64,000 nucleotides of DNA, taken from NCBI RefSeq assembly GCF_003253745.1, contig NZ_MZXV01000027.1, forward strand, positions 289,690 through 353,689, written 5' to 3'. This DNA is from Mesorhizobium kowhaii. Its GTDB lineage: Bacteria; Pseudomonadota; Alphaproteobacteria; Rhizobiales; Rhizobiaceae. Below the pieces are notes generated by a model that worked only from the letters and a program-made list of their open reading frames with translations, was not told where the DNA came from and did not search any database. How positions within the stretch are numbered: the stretch's first letter is position 1; each line of letters begins with the position of its first letter. This document shows positions 54,962-63,770 of the stretch, one piece after another. The translations under genes were made by a program, and so were the position numbers.

Positions 54962-56260
54962 CTAGTCTTGAAACGGATCGGTCACAAGTATCGTGTCGTC
55001 CCGTTCCGGGCTGGTGGACAGGAGTGCGACCGGGGCGCCGATCAACTCCTCGATGTAGCGGACATATTTGACGGCCTGGGCCGGCAGATCGTTCCAGCTG
55101 CGCGCGCCGGCGGTGGTGCCTTTCCAGCCCTCCAGCGTCTCGTAGACCGGTTCGACGCGTGCCTGCGCACCCTGGCTGGCCGGCAGATAGTCGATCATCT
55201 CGCCGTCGAGACGGTAGCCGGTGCAGACCTTGATCTCGACCAGCCCATCGAGCACGTCGAGCTTGGTCAGCGCGATGCCCTTGATGCCGTTGACGGCGAC
55301 GGCCTGGCGCACCAGCACCGCGTCGAACCAGCCGCAGCGGCGCTTGCGGCCGGTGACGACGCCGAATTCATGGCCGCGCGTGCCGAGGAACTCGCCGATC
55401 TCGTTCTTCTGCTCGGTCGGGAACGGACCTTCGCCGACGCGCGTCGTATAGGCCTTGGTGATGCCGAGCACATAGCCGATGGCGCTTGGGCCGACACCGG
55501 AGCCGGCAGCCGCCTGGCCGGCGACCGTGTTCGACGAGGTGACGAACGGATAGGTGCCGTGGTCGATATCGAGCAGCGTGCCTTGCGCGCCCTCGAACAG
55601 GATGCGCTCGCCGGCGCGGCGCTTGTCGTCGAGGATTTTCCACACCCGGTCCATATAGGGCAGGATTTCGGCCGCGACCGAGGTCAGCTCATGCATGATC
55701 GCATCATGCGTGACTTCGGCATGGCCAAGCCCGCGACGCAGCGCATTGTGGTGCGTCAGCAGCCTGTCGACCTTCAAGGGCAGCGTTTCCAAATCCGCCA
55801 AATCCATCACCCTGACCGCGCGCCGGCCCACCTTGTCTTCATAGGCGGGGCCGATGCCACGACGGGTCGTGCCAATCTTCGTTCCGGAGTTGGAGGCGGC
55901 GTCCTCGCGGAATCCGTCCAGCTCCCGATGCAGGGACAAGATAAGCGCTGTGTTTTCGGCTATTTTCAGGCGATCCGGCGCCACTTCGACGCCTTGTGCC
56001 TTGAGCTTCGCCACTTCGGCGACGAAAGCATGCGGGTCGAAAACCACGCCATTGCCGATGATGGACAGCTTGCCCTGGCGCACGACGCCGGACGGAAGCA
56101 ACGACAATTTGTAGACCTTGCCGTCGACGACCAGCGTGTGGCCGGCATTGTGGCCACCTTGGAAACGCACAACCACATCGGCGCGCTCCGACAGCCAGTC
56201 GACGATCTTGCCCTTGCCTTCGTCGCCCCACTGCGAGCCGACGACCACCACATTGGCCAT
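54962..56260 (-). CDS. purA: Adenylosuccinate synthetase
   Basis: 432 residues from the ATG at 56260, with AAGGGAAAAG upstream; in-frame codons to 56404 are not needed. The N-terminus [20 protein letters not shown] is the GTP-binding signature with catalytic Asp. [26 protein letters not shown] and the C-terminal R/D residues are present. It converts IMP, aspartate and GTP to adenylosuccinate. Full length for the family. Monocistronic between the membrane-protein gene and the DMT transporter. Confidence 0.97.
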   Translation of the reverse strand: MANVVVVGSQWGDEGKGKIVDWLSERADVVVRFQGGHNAGHTLVVDGKVYKLSLLPSGVVRQGKLSIIGNGVVFDPHAFVAEVAKLKAQGVEVAPDRLKIAENTALILSLHRELDGFREDAASNSGTKIGTTRRGIGPAYEDKVGRRAVRVMDLADLETLPLKVDRLLTHHNALRRGLGHAEVTHDAIMHELTSVAAEILPYMDRVWKILDDKRRAGERILFEGAQGTLLDIDHGTYPFVTSSNTVAGQAAAGSGVGPSAIGYVLGITKAYTTRVGEGPFPTEQKNEIGEFLGTRGHEFGVVTGRKRRCGWFDAVLVRQAVAVNGIKGIALTKLDVLDGLVEIKVCTGYRLDGEMIDYLPASQGAQARVEPVYETLEGWKGTTAGARSWNDLPAQAVKYVRYIEELIGAPVALLSTSPERDDTILVTDPFQD

Positions 56261-56473
56261 GTTTCTTTTCCCTTGAGACGCCGCCGAGCGGCTTGAATAT
56301 GGTTCGAAACGACAGGCCTCTATAACGTCAAGACCTCGTGAGCGCGACCTTTCTTTGCCGCCAAAAACGCGCTGAGGCACAACAATTTTCGGCTTTGACA
56401 TCATTTACTTGGGCGGACGGGGACAATAGGCCGGCAAACACCGCAGCTCACCTCTGGCGGCCGGAATCCCGCG

Positions 56474-57385
56474 ATGCATCGAAGCGCCTACATATTCCTG
56501 CTGCTCACCACCTTGCTGTGGGGCGGCAACTCGGTGGCCGGCAAGCTGGCGGTCGATCACGTCTCGCCGATGACACTCGTCTTCCTGCGCTGGGTGCTGG
56601 CCGTGGCGATCATGCTGCCAATCGGCTTGCAGACGATACGCAAGGACTGGCCGGTGGTGCGCAAGCACTGGCTCGTGCTGGCGGCACTTGGCGCCAGCGG
56701 CTTCACCTTGTTCAACACGATCTTCTACACGGCCCTCAACTACACGACGGCGATCAACGTCTCGATCGAACAGGCTGCGATGCCGATCCTGATCATCGTC
56801 GCCAATTTCGTCTTCTTCCGCTTGCGCGTGAACTGGGCGCAGATTGTCGGCGTCGTGCTGACCATCGCCGGCGTGGTCCTGACCGCCTGCCACGGCGACC
56901 CGCGCCGGCTGTTGACGCTGGAACTCAATTTCGGCGACGCCATCATGCTGGTCGCGGTGTTTCTCTACAGCGGCTATTCGGTCGGACTGCGGCTGAAGCC
57001 CGTGATGCACTGGCAGAGCCTGATGCTGGCCCTGTCGGTTGCGGCACTTGTCACCTCGCTGCCCTTCTTCCTATGGGAGGTCGCCGCCGGCAAGGTCATC
57101 GTGCCCGACGCGCGCGGCTGGGCGGTCATCGTCTATACCGCGATCGGCGCCTCGGTCATCTCGCAGATCTTCTACATCAGGGGCAACGAACTGATCGGCG
57201 CCAACCGCGCCGGCCTGTTCATCAACCTGGTGCCGATCTTCGGCACCCTGCTTTCGGTGCTGATCGTCGGCGAGACGTTCCAGCTCTATCAGGCACTGGC
57301 TCTGGTGCTTGTGCTGGGCGGCATCGGGCTTGCCGAATACAGCGGGCGCAAGGCAGCGAAGCTGCCGTCAGCCGGGGCACGCTGA
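56474..57385 (+). CDS. EamA/DMT-family transporter
   Basis: 303 residues with about ten membrane helices in two EamA repeats (helix 1 FLLLTTLLWGGNSVAGKLAV; repeat 2 starts near residue 155). The family exports amino acids, metabolites or drugs from the cytoplasm. Substrate unknown. It is divergent from purA and ends at a good terminator. Confidence 0.9.
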   Translation: MHRSAYIFLLLTTLLWGGNSVAGKLAVDHVSPMTLVFLRWVLAVAIMLPIGLQTIRKDWPVVRKHWLVLAALGASGFTLFNTIFYTALNYTTAINVSIEQAAMPILIIVANFVFFRLRVNWAQIVGVVLTIAGVVLTACHGDPRRLLTLELNFGDAIMLVAVFLYSGYSVGLRLKPVMHWQSLMLALSVAALVTSLPFFLWEVAAGKVIVPDARGWAVIVYTAIGASVISQIFYIRGNELIGANRAGLFINLVPIFGTLLSVLIVGETFQLYQALALVLVLGGIGLAEYSGRKAAKLPSAGAR

Positions 57386-57392
57386 ACAAACA

Positions 57393-57418
57393 AAAGGCGC
57401 GGACCAGGCCGCGCCTTT
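57393..57418 (+). terminator. Terminator of the DMT transporter gene
   Basis: AAAGGCGCGG (57393-57402) pairs perfectly with CCGCGCCTTT (57409-57418) around a 6-base loop, 8 bases after the stop. The trailing T run is short but the stem is strong and flanked by A on the left, so it could serve both strands. Confidence 0.75.
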
Positions 57419-57430
57419 CGATCTTTCCTA

Positions 57431-57534
57431 ATGCATGTCGCCCAAAAGTGGCCCCGGTTTTGGGAGAACGACATGCATAAAAACAAAGACCTAAAGCGCG
57501 TCGCATGGGTCCGTTCAAACGCGACGCGCTTTAG
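57431..57534. repeat. Dispersed hairpin repeat, family C copy 2
   Basis: ATGCATGTCG (57431-57440) and CGACATGCAT (57469-57478) are perfect inverted arms, with inner CCCAAAA/TTTTGGG pairing. After AAAAACAAAGAC comes a second perfect 14-bp stem CTAAAGCGCGTCGC (57491-57504)/GCGACGCGCTTTAG (57521-57534). Homologous in its first half to 39753-39815. It fills the space before the serA stop. Confidence 0.82.
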
Positions 57535-57543
57535 CAGGTCGGG

Positions 57544-59142
57544 TCACATCGCGTTGACGTCGAAATGCAGCCGCTTGGCCGAGTCGATCGACTTGTGCGC
57601 CTTGACCTGCTCCAGCACATTCTCCGGGAACGGTGCATCGAGATAGAGCAGCGCGATGGCATCGCCACCCGGCCGGTTGCGGCCAAGCTGGAAGTTGGCG
57701 ATGTTGACGCCGTTCTCGCCGCACACCGTGCCCAGCAGGCCGATGATGCCCGGCGCGTCGGCATTGGTCGTATAGAGCATGTGCTGGCCGACCTCGGCGT
57801 CGAGATTGATGCCCTTGATCTGGATGAAGCGCGGCTTGCCATCCGAGAAGCAGGTGCCGGCGATCGAGCGCGTCTTGTGTTCGGTCGTGACCGTCAGCTT
57901 GATGTAGCCGTCGAACACCCCCGACTTGTCGCGCTTGACCTCGGCAACGATGATGCCGCGCTCCTTCACCATGATCGGCGCCGACACCATGTTGACGTCG
58001 GAGACCTGCGGCCGGATCAGCCCTGCAAGTGTGGCGCTGATCAGCGCGCGCGTGTTCATCGTCGCGGTCGAGCCGTCGAACAGGATCTCGACCTCCTTGA
58101 TCGGGTCTTCGGTGACCTGGCCGACAAAGGCGCCGAGCACTTCGGCGAGCTTGACGAAGGGCTTGAGTCGCGGCGCTTCCTCGGCGGTGATCGACGGCAT
58201 GTTGATGGCGTTGGAGACGGCGCCCTTGATCAGGTAGTCGGCCATCTGCTCGGCGACCTGCAGGGCGACATTCTCTTGCGCCTCCGTCGTCGAGGCGCCG
58301 AGATGCGGCGTCGCCACCACGTTCTCCATGCCGAACAATTCATTGTTCTCGGCCGGTTCGACCTCGAACACGTCGATACCGGCACCGGCCACCTTGCCGC
58401 TCTTCAGCGCCGCGATCAGGTCGGCCTCGACGACCAGCCCGCCACGCGCGCAGTTGATGATGCGCACGCCATTCTTCATCTTGGCGATCGCGGCGGCATC
58501 GATGATGTTGCGCGTCTTGTCGGTCAGCGGCGTGTGCAGAGTGATGAAGTCTGCGCGGGCGAAAAGCTCGTCCAGTTCGACCTTGTCGACGCCAAGCTCC
58601 TCGGCACGCTTGTCCGACAGGAACGGGTCGAAGGCGATGACATGCATCTTCAGGCCGACGCCGCGCGTCGCGACGATCGAGCCGATGTTGCCGCAGCCGA
58701 TGACGCCCAACGTCTTGCCGGTGATCTCGACGCCCATGAAGCGGTTCTTTTCCCATTTGCCGGCATGGGTCGAGGCGTTGGCTTCCGGGATCTGGCGCGC
58801 CAGCGCAAAGATCATTGCCACCGCATGTTCGGCGGTGGTGATCGAATTGCCGAAGGGCGTGTTCATCACGATGATACCCTTGCGGCTCGCCGCCGGGATA
58901 TCGACATTGTCGACGCCGATGCCGGCGCGGCCGATAACCCTAAGATTGGTGGCGGCATTGATCAGCTTTTCGGTGACCTTGGTCGCCGAGCGGATGGCGA
59001 GGCCATCATACTGGCCGATCACTTCGGCGAGCTTTTCCTTGTCCTTGCCGAGGTCGGGCAGATAGTCGACCTCGACGCCGCGATCCTTGAAGATCTGCAC
59101 GGCGGTGGGAGAAAGTTTGTCTGAGACGAGAACGCGAGGCAT
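57544..59142 (-). CDS. serA: D-3-phosphoglycerate dehydrogenase
   Basis: 532 residues, the long SerA type. The NAD-binding motif is GVIGCGNIGSIVA (about 145). Catalytic Arg lies in NCARGGLV, Glu in FEVEPAEN and His in ATPHLGAST. An intervening domain and a C-terminal ACT domain (VCGENGVNIANFQLGRN) allow serine feedback. It oxidises 3-phosphoglycerate, the first committed step of serine synthesis. serC lies 145 bases upstream on the same strand, with a family D repeat in between. Confidence 0.97.
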   Translation of the reverse strand: MPRVLVSDKLSPTAVQIFKDRGVEVDYLPDLGKDKEKLAEVIGQYDGLAIRSATKVTEKLINAATNLRVIGRAGIGVDNVDIPAASRKGIIVMNTPFGNSITTAEHAVAMIFALARQIPEANASTHAGKWEKNRFMGVEITGKTLGVIGCGNIGSIVATRGVGLKMHVIAFDPFLSDKRAEELGVDKVELDELFARADFITLHTPLTDKTRNIIDAAAIAKMKNGVRIINCARGGLVVEADLIAALKSGKVAGAGIDVFEVEPAENNELFGMENVVATPHLGASTTEAQENVALQVAEQMADYLIKGAVSNAINMPSITAEEAPRLKPFVKLAEVLGAFVGQVTEDPIKEVEILFDGSTATMNTRALISATLAGLIRPQVSDVNMVSAPIMVKERGIIVAEVKRDKSGVFDGYIKLTVTTEHKTRSIAGTCFSDGKPRFIQIKGINLDAEVGQHMLYTTNADAPGIIGLLGTVCGENGVNIANFQLGRNRPGGDAIALLYLDAPFPENVLEQVKAHKSIDSAKRLHFDVNAM

Positions 59143-59157
59143 GGATTTGATCCTTTG

Positions 59158-59215
59158 ATTGGCGTCCCTCCCCTTTGGGGAAGGTCGGCGCGAAAGCGCC
59201 GGGATGAGGTCCTTG
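59158..59215. repeat. Dispersed repeat, family D copy 2
   Basis: CGTCCCTCCCCTTTGGGGAAGG without its last bases, then GGCGCGAAAGCGCC (a 5-bp stem with GAAA loop) and GGGATGAGG. On the opposite strand it aligns with the element at 49118-49170. It lies in the serC-serA spacer and can fold in the transcript. Confidence 0.6.
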
Positions 59216-59286
59216 CGGCCGGATGTGGCCTAAATCTTCTGGATGTTGGATCGTTGAGCCGGGCAAACCCACCCGGCCCTTCGGAG

Positions 59287-60462
59287 TCAGGCCGCTGCCT
59301 TGAGCGACGCCTTTTGCGCGGCAAAGGCCCAGTCGAGCCAGGACAGCAGCGCCTCGAGATCGGACGTCTCGACCGTCGCGCCGCACCAGATGCGTAGGCC
59401 GGGCGGTGCGTCGCGATAGGCGCCGATGTCATAGGCGACGCCTTCCTTGTCGAGCACTGAGACCAGCCCCTTGGCGAAAGCCGCCTGTCCGTCGGCGTCG
59501 AGCGCGGACACGTCCGGGTCGGTGAAGGACAGGCAGACCGAGGTGTTCGACCGCGTCGCCGGCTCGACGGCGAGATGACCGAGCCATGAGGACTTGCCGA
59601 CAAAGCGATCGAGGACCGCCGCATTGGCATCCGCTCTGGCGATCAGCGCCTCGAGGCCGCCGATCGATTTCGCCCAGTGCAGCGCATCGAGATAATCCTC
59701 GACGCACAGCATCGACGGCGTGTTGATGGTTTCGCCCTTGAAGATGCCTTCGATCAGCTTGCCGCCCGAGGTCAGGCGGAAGATTTTAGGCAGCGGCCAA
59801 GCCGGCTTGTAGGTCTCCAGTCGCTCGACGGCGCGAGGCGACAGGATCAGCATGCCATGCGCGCCCTCGCCGCCCAGCACCTTCTGCCAGGAGAAGGTGA
59901 CGACATCCAGCTTCTGGAAATCGAGCCTTTGCGCAAATGCGGCCGAGGTGGCATCGCAGATGGTCAGGCCCTTGCGATCCGCAGGAATGAAATCGCCATT
60001 CGGCACCCGCACGCCGGACGTGGTGCCGTTCCAGGTGAAGACCACATCGCGATCGAAGTCGATCTTGGCTAGGTCGGGCAATTGGCCGTAGCCGGCCTCG
60101 ATCTTGCGCACGTCGGCAAGCCTGAGTTGCTTGACCACATCGGTGACCCAGCCTGAGCCAAAGCTCTCCCAGGCAACCATGTCGACGCCGCGCTCGCCGA
60201 GCAGCGACCACAGCGCCATCTCGACCGCGCCGGTGTCCGACGCCGGCACGATGCCGATGCGATAGTCCGCCGGAACCTGGAGGATTTCGCGCGTCAGCTC
60301 GATCGCCTGTTCGAGCTTGGCCTTGCCGATCTTGGCGCGGTGGGAACGGCCGAGCGCGGCATTGTTCAGCGCCTCGGCCGACCAGCCGGGGCGTTTTGCG
60401 CAGGGACCTGAAGAAAAGTTGGGATTGGCCGGACGGAGTCCGGGCTTCGTATGTGTCGTCAT
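59287..60462 (-). CDS. serC: Phosphoserine aminotransferase
   Basis: 391 residues. The start [21 protein letters not shown] is characteristic of the alphaproteobacterial SerC. The PLP lysine lies in [15 protein letters not shown]. It makes phosphoserine from 3-phosphohydroxypyruvate and glutamate, following SerA. A structured leader precedes it. The serC-serA order as one operon is the usual one in this group. Confidence 0.96.
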   Translation of the reverse strand: MTTHTKPGLRPANPNFSSGPCAKRPGWSAEALNNAALGRSHRAKIGKAKLEQAIELTREILQVPADYRIGIVPASDTGAVEMALWSLLGERGVDMVAWESFGSGWVTDVVKQLRLADVRKIEAGYGQLPDLAKIDFDRDVVFTWNGTTSGVRVPNGDFIPADRKGLTICDATSAAFAQRLDFQKLDVVTFSWQKVLGGEGAHGMLILSPRAVERLETYKPAWPLPKIFRLTSGGKLIEGIFKGETINTPSMLCVEDYLDALHWAKSIGGLEALIARADANAAVLDRFVGKSSWLGHLAVEPATRSNTSVCLSFTDPDVSALDADGQAAFAKGLVSVLDKEGVAYDIGAYRDAPPGLRIWCGATVETSDLEALLSWLDWAFAAQKASLKAAA

Positions 60463-60520
60463 CGTGGTCTATCCTTCCAGATAGTGGCCCCTCGTTGGGG
60501 AGGGGTGGCCCACTCGCGGA
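60463..60520 (-). promoter_or_regulatory. serC leader (two hairpins)
   Basis: On the minus strand, AGTGG-GCCA-CCCCTC is followed by CCCAAC, then GAGGGG-CCACT, a stem with an internal bulge (60483-60514). CTATC-TGGAAG-GATAG (60469-60484) follows directly before the serC start. This fits the position and two-hairpin form of the alphaproteobacterial serC RNA motif, whose ligand is not known. Recognition by shape and location, not by alignment. Confidence 0.6.
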
Positions 60521-60709
60521 CATACTCGAACGCCTAGAAAACCGCAAGAGACAAAAGGATTTGGCCGCAGAGCACCTGCAGGTTCGCGCGCGTCTATGCG
60601 GAACGACGCGTGAACGCGCCAATTGAATTGACACACCAGTGACACAAGACGGCCGGGGTTGTTCCCGGCTCGTTCTGGGAGGCCCACGGATGGTCGCGTC
60701 GGTCGAGGT

Positions 60710-60769
60710 TGGTAGCGCACCTCGTTCGGGACGAGGGGGTCGCAGGTTCAAATCCTGCCACTCCGACCA
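60710..60769 (+). tRNA. 3' fragment of tRNA-Pro(CGG), 5' half missing
   Basis: From TGGTAGCGC (end of the D loop and D stem) the sequence follows tRNA-Pro. The anticodon stem is CCTCG/CGAGG with loop TTCGGGA (anticodon CGG). The T arm is GCAGG-TTCAAAT-CCTGC, then acceptor 3' strand CACTCCG, A and CCA at 60767-60769. The matching 5' acceptor strand (CGGAGTG) and 5' D stem are absent upstream; the sequence diverges sharply at 60710. It cannot be a working tRNA. Long 3' tRNA fragments usually mark an attachment site of an integrative element. Confidence 0.85.
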
Positions 60770-61209
60770 GAAAAAACAACGTGTTAGCGCATCCCGACTT
60801 TGGCGCCCCCACAGATATCCCCACAGAAAAATGGAAAAGCATCTAGGCCGCTCGATGCAGCTGGCAGACGCATAGCTATCAAACCGCGACACGCTATTGC
60901 TGCCCATCTCACTCGCCAGCCCAGGTCGGCTTGCTTCCGGCGCTTAACCACTGGCGATTTTGCAGATGGCTCTCATCTCGCCATCTATGTCTGCTTCGCG
61001 CCAAACGTGTTCGATCGCCCCCAGTTGTCGAATGACTTCAATTGGGCCGTGAACGGACCGTCCGTTCTCGGGCGAGGAAAAGGTGAAAGCTGCCGCCCAT
61101 TGATGCCTCACCTCAATGGCCGATAGCGAGCCGATTATGTTGAAGAAGTCGGCTGTTGGCGGAGGCACAATATGGGCTAGAACAGGAAAGAAACACGAGG
61201 CTGCTCAGA
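60770..61209. other. Non-coding stretch after the tRNA fragment
   Basis: About 440 bases. CCCACAG occurs twice, 12 bases apart, at about 60814-60833 (CCCCCACAGATATCCCCACAG, core 20 or so bases), as in integrase arm sites. A minus-strand reading of 74 residues (60944-61168, starting [20 protein letters not shown]) has protein-like composition and divergent placement to the CHAT gene. I do not recognise it and would treat it as a possible gene remnant at low confidence. No integrase gene is visible. Confidence 0.4.
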
Positions 61210-62253
61210 ATGTCGATGACGGACTCACACCGTCGAGAACTAGCCCGGTTGATCGAAAAGGAAGCGAGCTTGCGCAAGGAGTTGCAAAGGCATGGGGCCG
61301 ATTCAGCTAAGGCAAACGAAAGCGCTCATCGCTATGCGGACCAGGCCCGAAGGGCCTCCAACATTTCATCAATGCAAGGCGCCATGAGGTCGAGTCAGCG
61401 TGAAACCGACAAGGCCGTACAGGCAGGAAATAAGGCAGCAAATGTAACCAACAAGCTCGCGGATAACGCGCGCGCTCAGGCAAACCGACGGCGCTGGCTG
61501 GAATCTTCCGAGAAGTCCGATCGGCAGGCTCAGGATCGCGAGGCAGAAAAACGACGGCAAAAGGAAAAGGCTCATCTTCGCGAGATCGCCCGCCTCTCCG
61601 CGCCTACCGTCCACTTCGTCCACATCAGGCCGCCAGAGCCGGAGAAGCTACGGGTTCTATATCTAACCGCCAACCCCGGAATGGATCTGCGTACCGATAC
61701 TGAGGTTCGTCAAGTGCAGCAGTCCCTTCGTGGCGCAAAGTATCGCGATCTTGTTGCTATCGAGCAGCGCCCCGCCGCGACCTTTCAGGACTTGATTGAC
61801 GGGCTCAACGATGTCCGGCCTCATGTCATCCATTTTTCGGGTCACGGCGGCGGGGAAAGCCTGCTAATGGACGGCGGGATGCTCGAAACCGCGTCTGAGC
61901 GGCAAGTGTCGTTTCAGTTGCTGGTCAAGGCGCTCGATGCAACTGATAGTCCCTCGACGCTCCTTGTTCTTAATGCTTGCGACACGCTGGACGGAGCGGA
62001 TGTCATTTTGCCTGCCGTCCCGGTCGTAATTGCAATGTCCGACAGCGTGCTGGACCTTGCAGCCATTCTTTTCGCCCAGCAGTTCTATGCAGCCCTTGCC
62101 AGCGGGCAGTCGATCGGCAGCGCGCTCAAGCAGGCTAAGGTGGCGATAGAGGCCGCGATGATCGATGGTGCCGCAACCGAGTTGCCCCGGTATATCGCTC
62201 GCGACGACGTGGACATCTCAACGTTGGTCTTAGTCAAAGTTCAAGAGCATTAA
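61210..62253 (+). CDS. CHAT-domain (caspase-like) protease with N-terminal coiled coil
   Basis: 347 residues from the ATG at 61210, with GAGG 9 bases upstream (ATG 61216 also possible; in-frame codons reach 61156). Residues 5-130 are a highly charged helical, coiled-coil region rich in Arg, Lys, Gln and Ala. The C-terminal 190 residues form a CHAT domain, with catalytic His 212 in HFSGHGG and Cys 257 in [12 protein letters not shown] proteases are caspase relatives, many acting in phage defence or cell death, usually activated by a partner. No partner gene is adjacent. It is the first intact gene after the tRNA-Pro fragment and has more mixed codon use than the core genes. Confidence 0.85.
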   Translation: MSMTDSHRRELARLIEKEASLRKELQRHGADSAKANESAHRYADQARRASNISSMQGAMRSSQRETDKAVQAGNKAANVTNKLADNARAQANRRRWLESSEKSDRQAQDREAEKRRQKEKAHLREIARLSAPTVHFVHIRPPEPEKLRVLYLTANPGMDLRTDTEVRQVQQSLRGAKYRDLVAIEQRPAATFQDLIDGLNDVRPHVIHFSGHGGGESLLMDGGMLETASERQVSFQLLVKALDATDSPSTLLVLNACDTLDGADVILPAVPVVIAMSDSVLDLAAILFAQQFYAALASGQSIGSALKQAKVAIEAAMIDGAATELPRYIARDDVDISTLVLVKVQEH

Positions 62254-62584
62254 GCAATCCGTTGCCGCAGAAGGCCATGACAGCTGTTAGCATCCTCGGG
62301 CAATTCCGGAACGCGAGCCAACCGTGCGCGGTCACTCCCGTGCACCCCGACGGTGTGCTGTCTCCTTAGCGGCGCGAGGCAGAAACATTCGCATGGCCTA
62401 CAAAAGGTGGCTGATCCGCGAGCGTCAAGGATTCTCTGCCGGTCGTTCCCACGCCTCACGGCCCACCAACAATCTTTGGTGCAGTGCAATATAGATGTTG
62501 CATTGCACACAGGTTTCCGTACGTAATGCTCCAAACGAACGAGACGGCTTTCTGTCAAAGCCGCCGCCTCTGAAAGGATGGAAA
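62254..62584. promoter_or_regulatory. Phasin promoter region with TGCA palindrome
   Basis: 331 bases without a gene. The key feature is GTGCAGTGCAA (62479-62489) facing TTGCATTGCAC (62498-62508), an 11-base inverted repeat with one mismatch and an 8-base centre that contains a TATAGAT -10-like box. The TGCA content and the phasin downstream make this the best PhaR operator candidate in the window. The rest shows no recognisable signal. Confidence 0.6.
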
Positions 62585-63046
62585 ATGTCCAAGACCACGG
62601 AAAATACCCCTGAATTTCTCGAGAACGTAAGCTCCGCGTTGGACCCTTCCAAGGCTATCGAATATGTGAGCGCGGCTACCGAAAAGGGCGTCGAGCAGAC
62701 GAAGGAAGCCTATGCCAAGGTGAAGACCGGCGCCGAGGAGACCCAGAAGGCTCTCGAGGCGAGCTTCGAAACCGCCAAAGCCGTTGGCAGCAATCTGTCG
62801 CTGAAGACAATTGCCGTTCTGCGCGCCAATACTGAAGCCGCCTTCTCGCACTTTGAAGCTCTGGTGAGCGTTAAATCGCCTTCCGAATTCGTGGAACTGC
62901 AGACCGCTTTCGTCCGCAAGCAGGTTGAACAGACCGTCGAGCAGGCCAAGGAACTCCAGGCCGCCGCTACCAAAGCCGCCGAGGACATATCCAGGCCCAT
63001 CAAGTCCGCCTTCGAGAAGGCGGTCAAGGAACTCAAGGTCGCCTAA
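62585..63046 (+). CDS. Phasin (PHB granule-associated protein)
   Basis: 153 residues from the ATG at 62585, with AAGGA 7 bases upstream. It is all-helical, with heptad-like repeats from about residue 30 to 150 and the phasin 2 pattern (AFSHFEALVSVKSPSEFVEL). No signal peptide. Phasins coat polyhydroxybutyrate granules, control their size and number, and are induced when PhaR is titrated by granules. The gene is far from phaAB (about 28 kb) but has a PhaR-like operator. Placed in the accessory-looking region past the tRNA fragment, so it may be an extra copy. Confidence 0.88.
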   Translation: MSKTTENTPEFLENVSSALDPSKAIEYVSAATEKGVEQTKEAYAKVKTGAEETQKALEASFETAKAVGSNLSLKTIAVLRANTEAAFSHFEALVSVKSPSEFVELQTAFVRKQVEQTVEQAKELQAAATKAAEDISRPIKSAFEKAVKELKVA

Positions 63047-63118
63047 TTTTTCTTGGGGCGGAGCCTTGGTCGCTAGCCGCATGATTTGCCGCACCTCTTC
63101 ATACGCGAGTGTGGTGCG

Positions 63119-63298
63119 TCAGCTTTCGGCCTTGTAGTTCTCGGCTTTGTCCTTGATCTTCGCCCAATCGTTGCCGTGCTTACGGAGCAGCGCGCGCGCC
63201 TGATTGGGTGATAAGTCGGTAGTTTCGGCTAGGTGTTGCACCTCCAACTCCTGGCCCTTCACCACGCGGCTGGTGTCGCTCGTTTTTTTGACAGCCAT
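63119..63298 (-). CDS. DUF3606-like small protein
   Basis: 59 residues from the ATG at 63298, chosen because AGGAGGAGAA lies about 6-15 bases upstream; longer in-frame codons toward 63661 are not protein-like. The pattern VKGQELEVQHLAETTDLSP, then QARALLRKHGNDWAKI, resembles DUF3606, a short helix-turn-helix-like family of unknown function common in soil proteobacteria. It has an EcfG-type promoter, so it belongs to the general stress response. Convergent with the phasin gene. Confidence 0.75.
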   Translation of the reverse strand: MAVKKTSDTSRVVKGQELEVQHLAETTDLSPNQARALLRKHGNDWAKIKDKAENYKAES

Positions 63299-63331
63299 TT
63301 CTTCGTTCTCCTCCTGCATACCAGTCAGATG

Positions 63332-63357
63332 AACGAGCATTTGATGTGCATGGTTCC
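63332..63357 (-). promoter_or_regulatory. General-stress (EcfG-type) promoter of the DUF3606 gene
   Basis: On the minus strand GGAAC (63357-63353), a 17-base spacer and CGTT (63335-63332) match the EcfG consensus exactly. The predicted start of transcription lies about 30 bases before the ATG at 63298. The rest of 63299-63770 shows no recognised gene. Confidence 0.75.
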
Positions 63358-63770
63358 AACCTATGGAACAATCCATCTTCCGCCGAGTTACCCCCGCTCG
63401 GCAGCCTAGGGCCGTTTGCCGACCGGCAGTTTCTGGCGTCCAAAAAGCGATAGCGGACAATCGATCCGGTAGGTCAGAGGTCCCTGACTGACCCCATCCG
63501 GGACATTGCCCAGCACCGGCTTGTTGTCCGCTCTTACGGATGAAGCAGTCATCGACGAAGCCCACGGCGCGGACTACGAGGTCTCTGGCGGCCGGATTCT
63601 TGCGCGGATCGGGGCCGGGAAGCTGGGCATTCTTAGGAGTTGCGAGCCTCGTCAATCTCACGCGATAGCCTGACGATTTTCCAATGTTCTACTTGCGGAG
63701 ACCAGCACGCCCAGTACGGCTCGTTCCGCAACGAAAAGCCTGCTAGTGTCTGCTTCTGGCGGGAGGACAG

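Noticed and set aside
57565..59124. 519-codon open reading on the plus strand
   Set aside because: Mirror of serA in a GC-rich genome; serA has all catalytic motifs.
60683..60769. Intact tRNA-Pro gene
   Set aside because: CGGATGG upstream pairs with only five of seven acceptor positions, and the D-arm would need a loop of about 16 bases; the 5' half is not a tRNA.
60594..60842. 82-residue minus-strand reading containing GFEPATPSSRTRCAT
   Set aside because: This peptide is the translation of the tRNA-Pro 3' region, a well-known annotation artefact.
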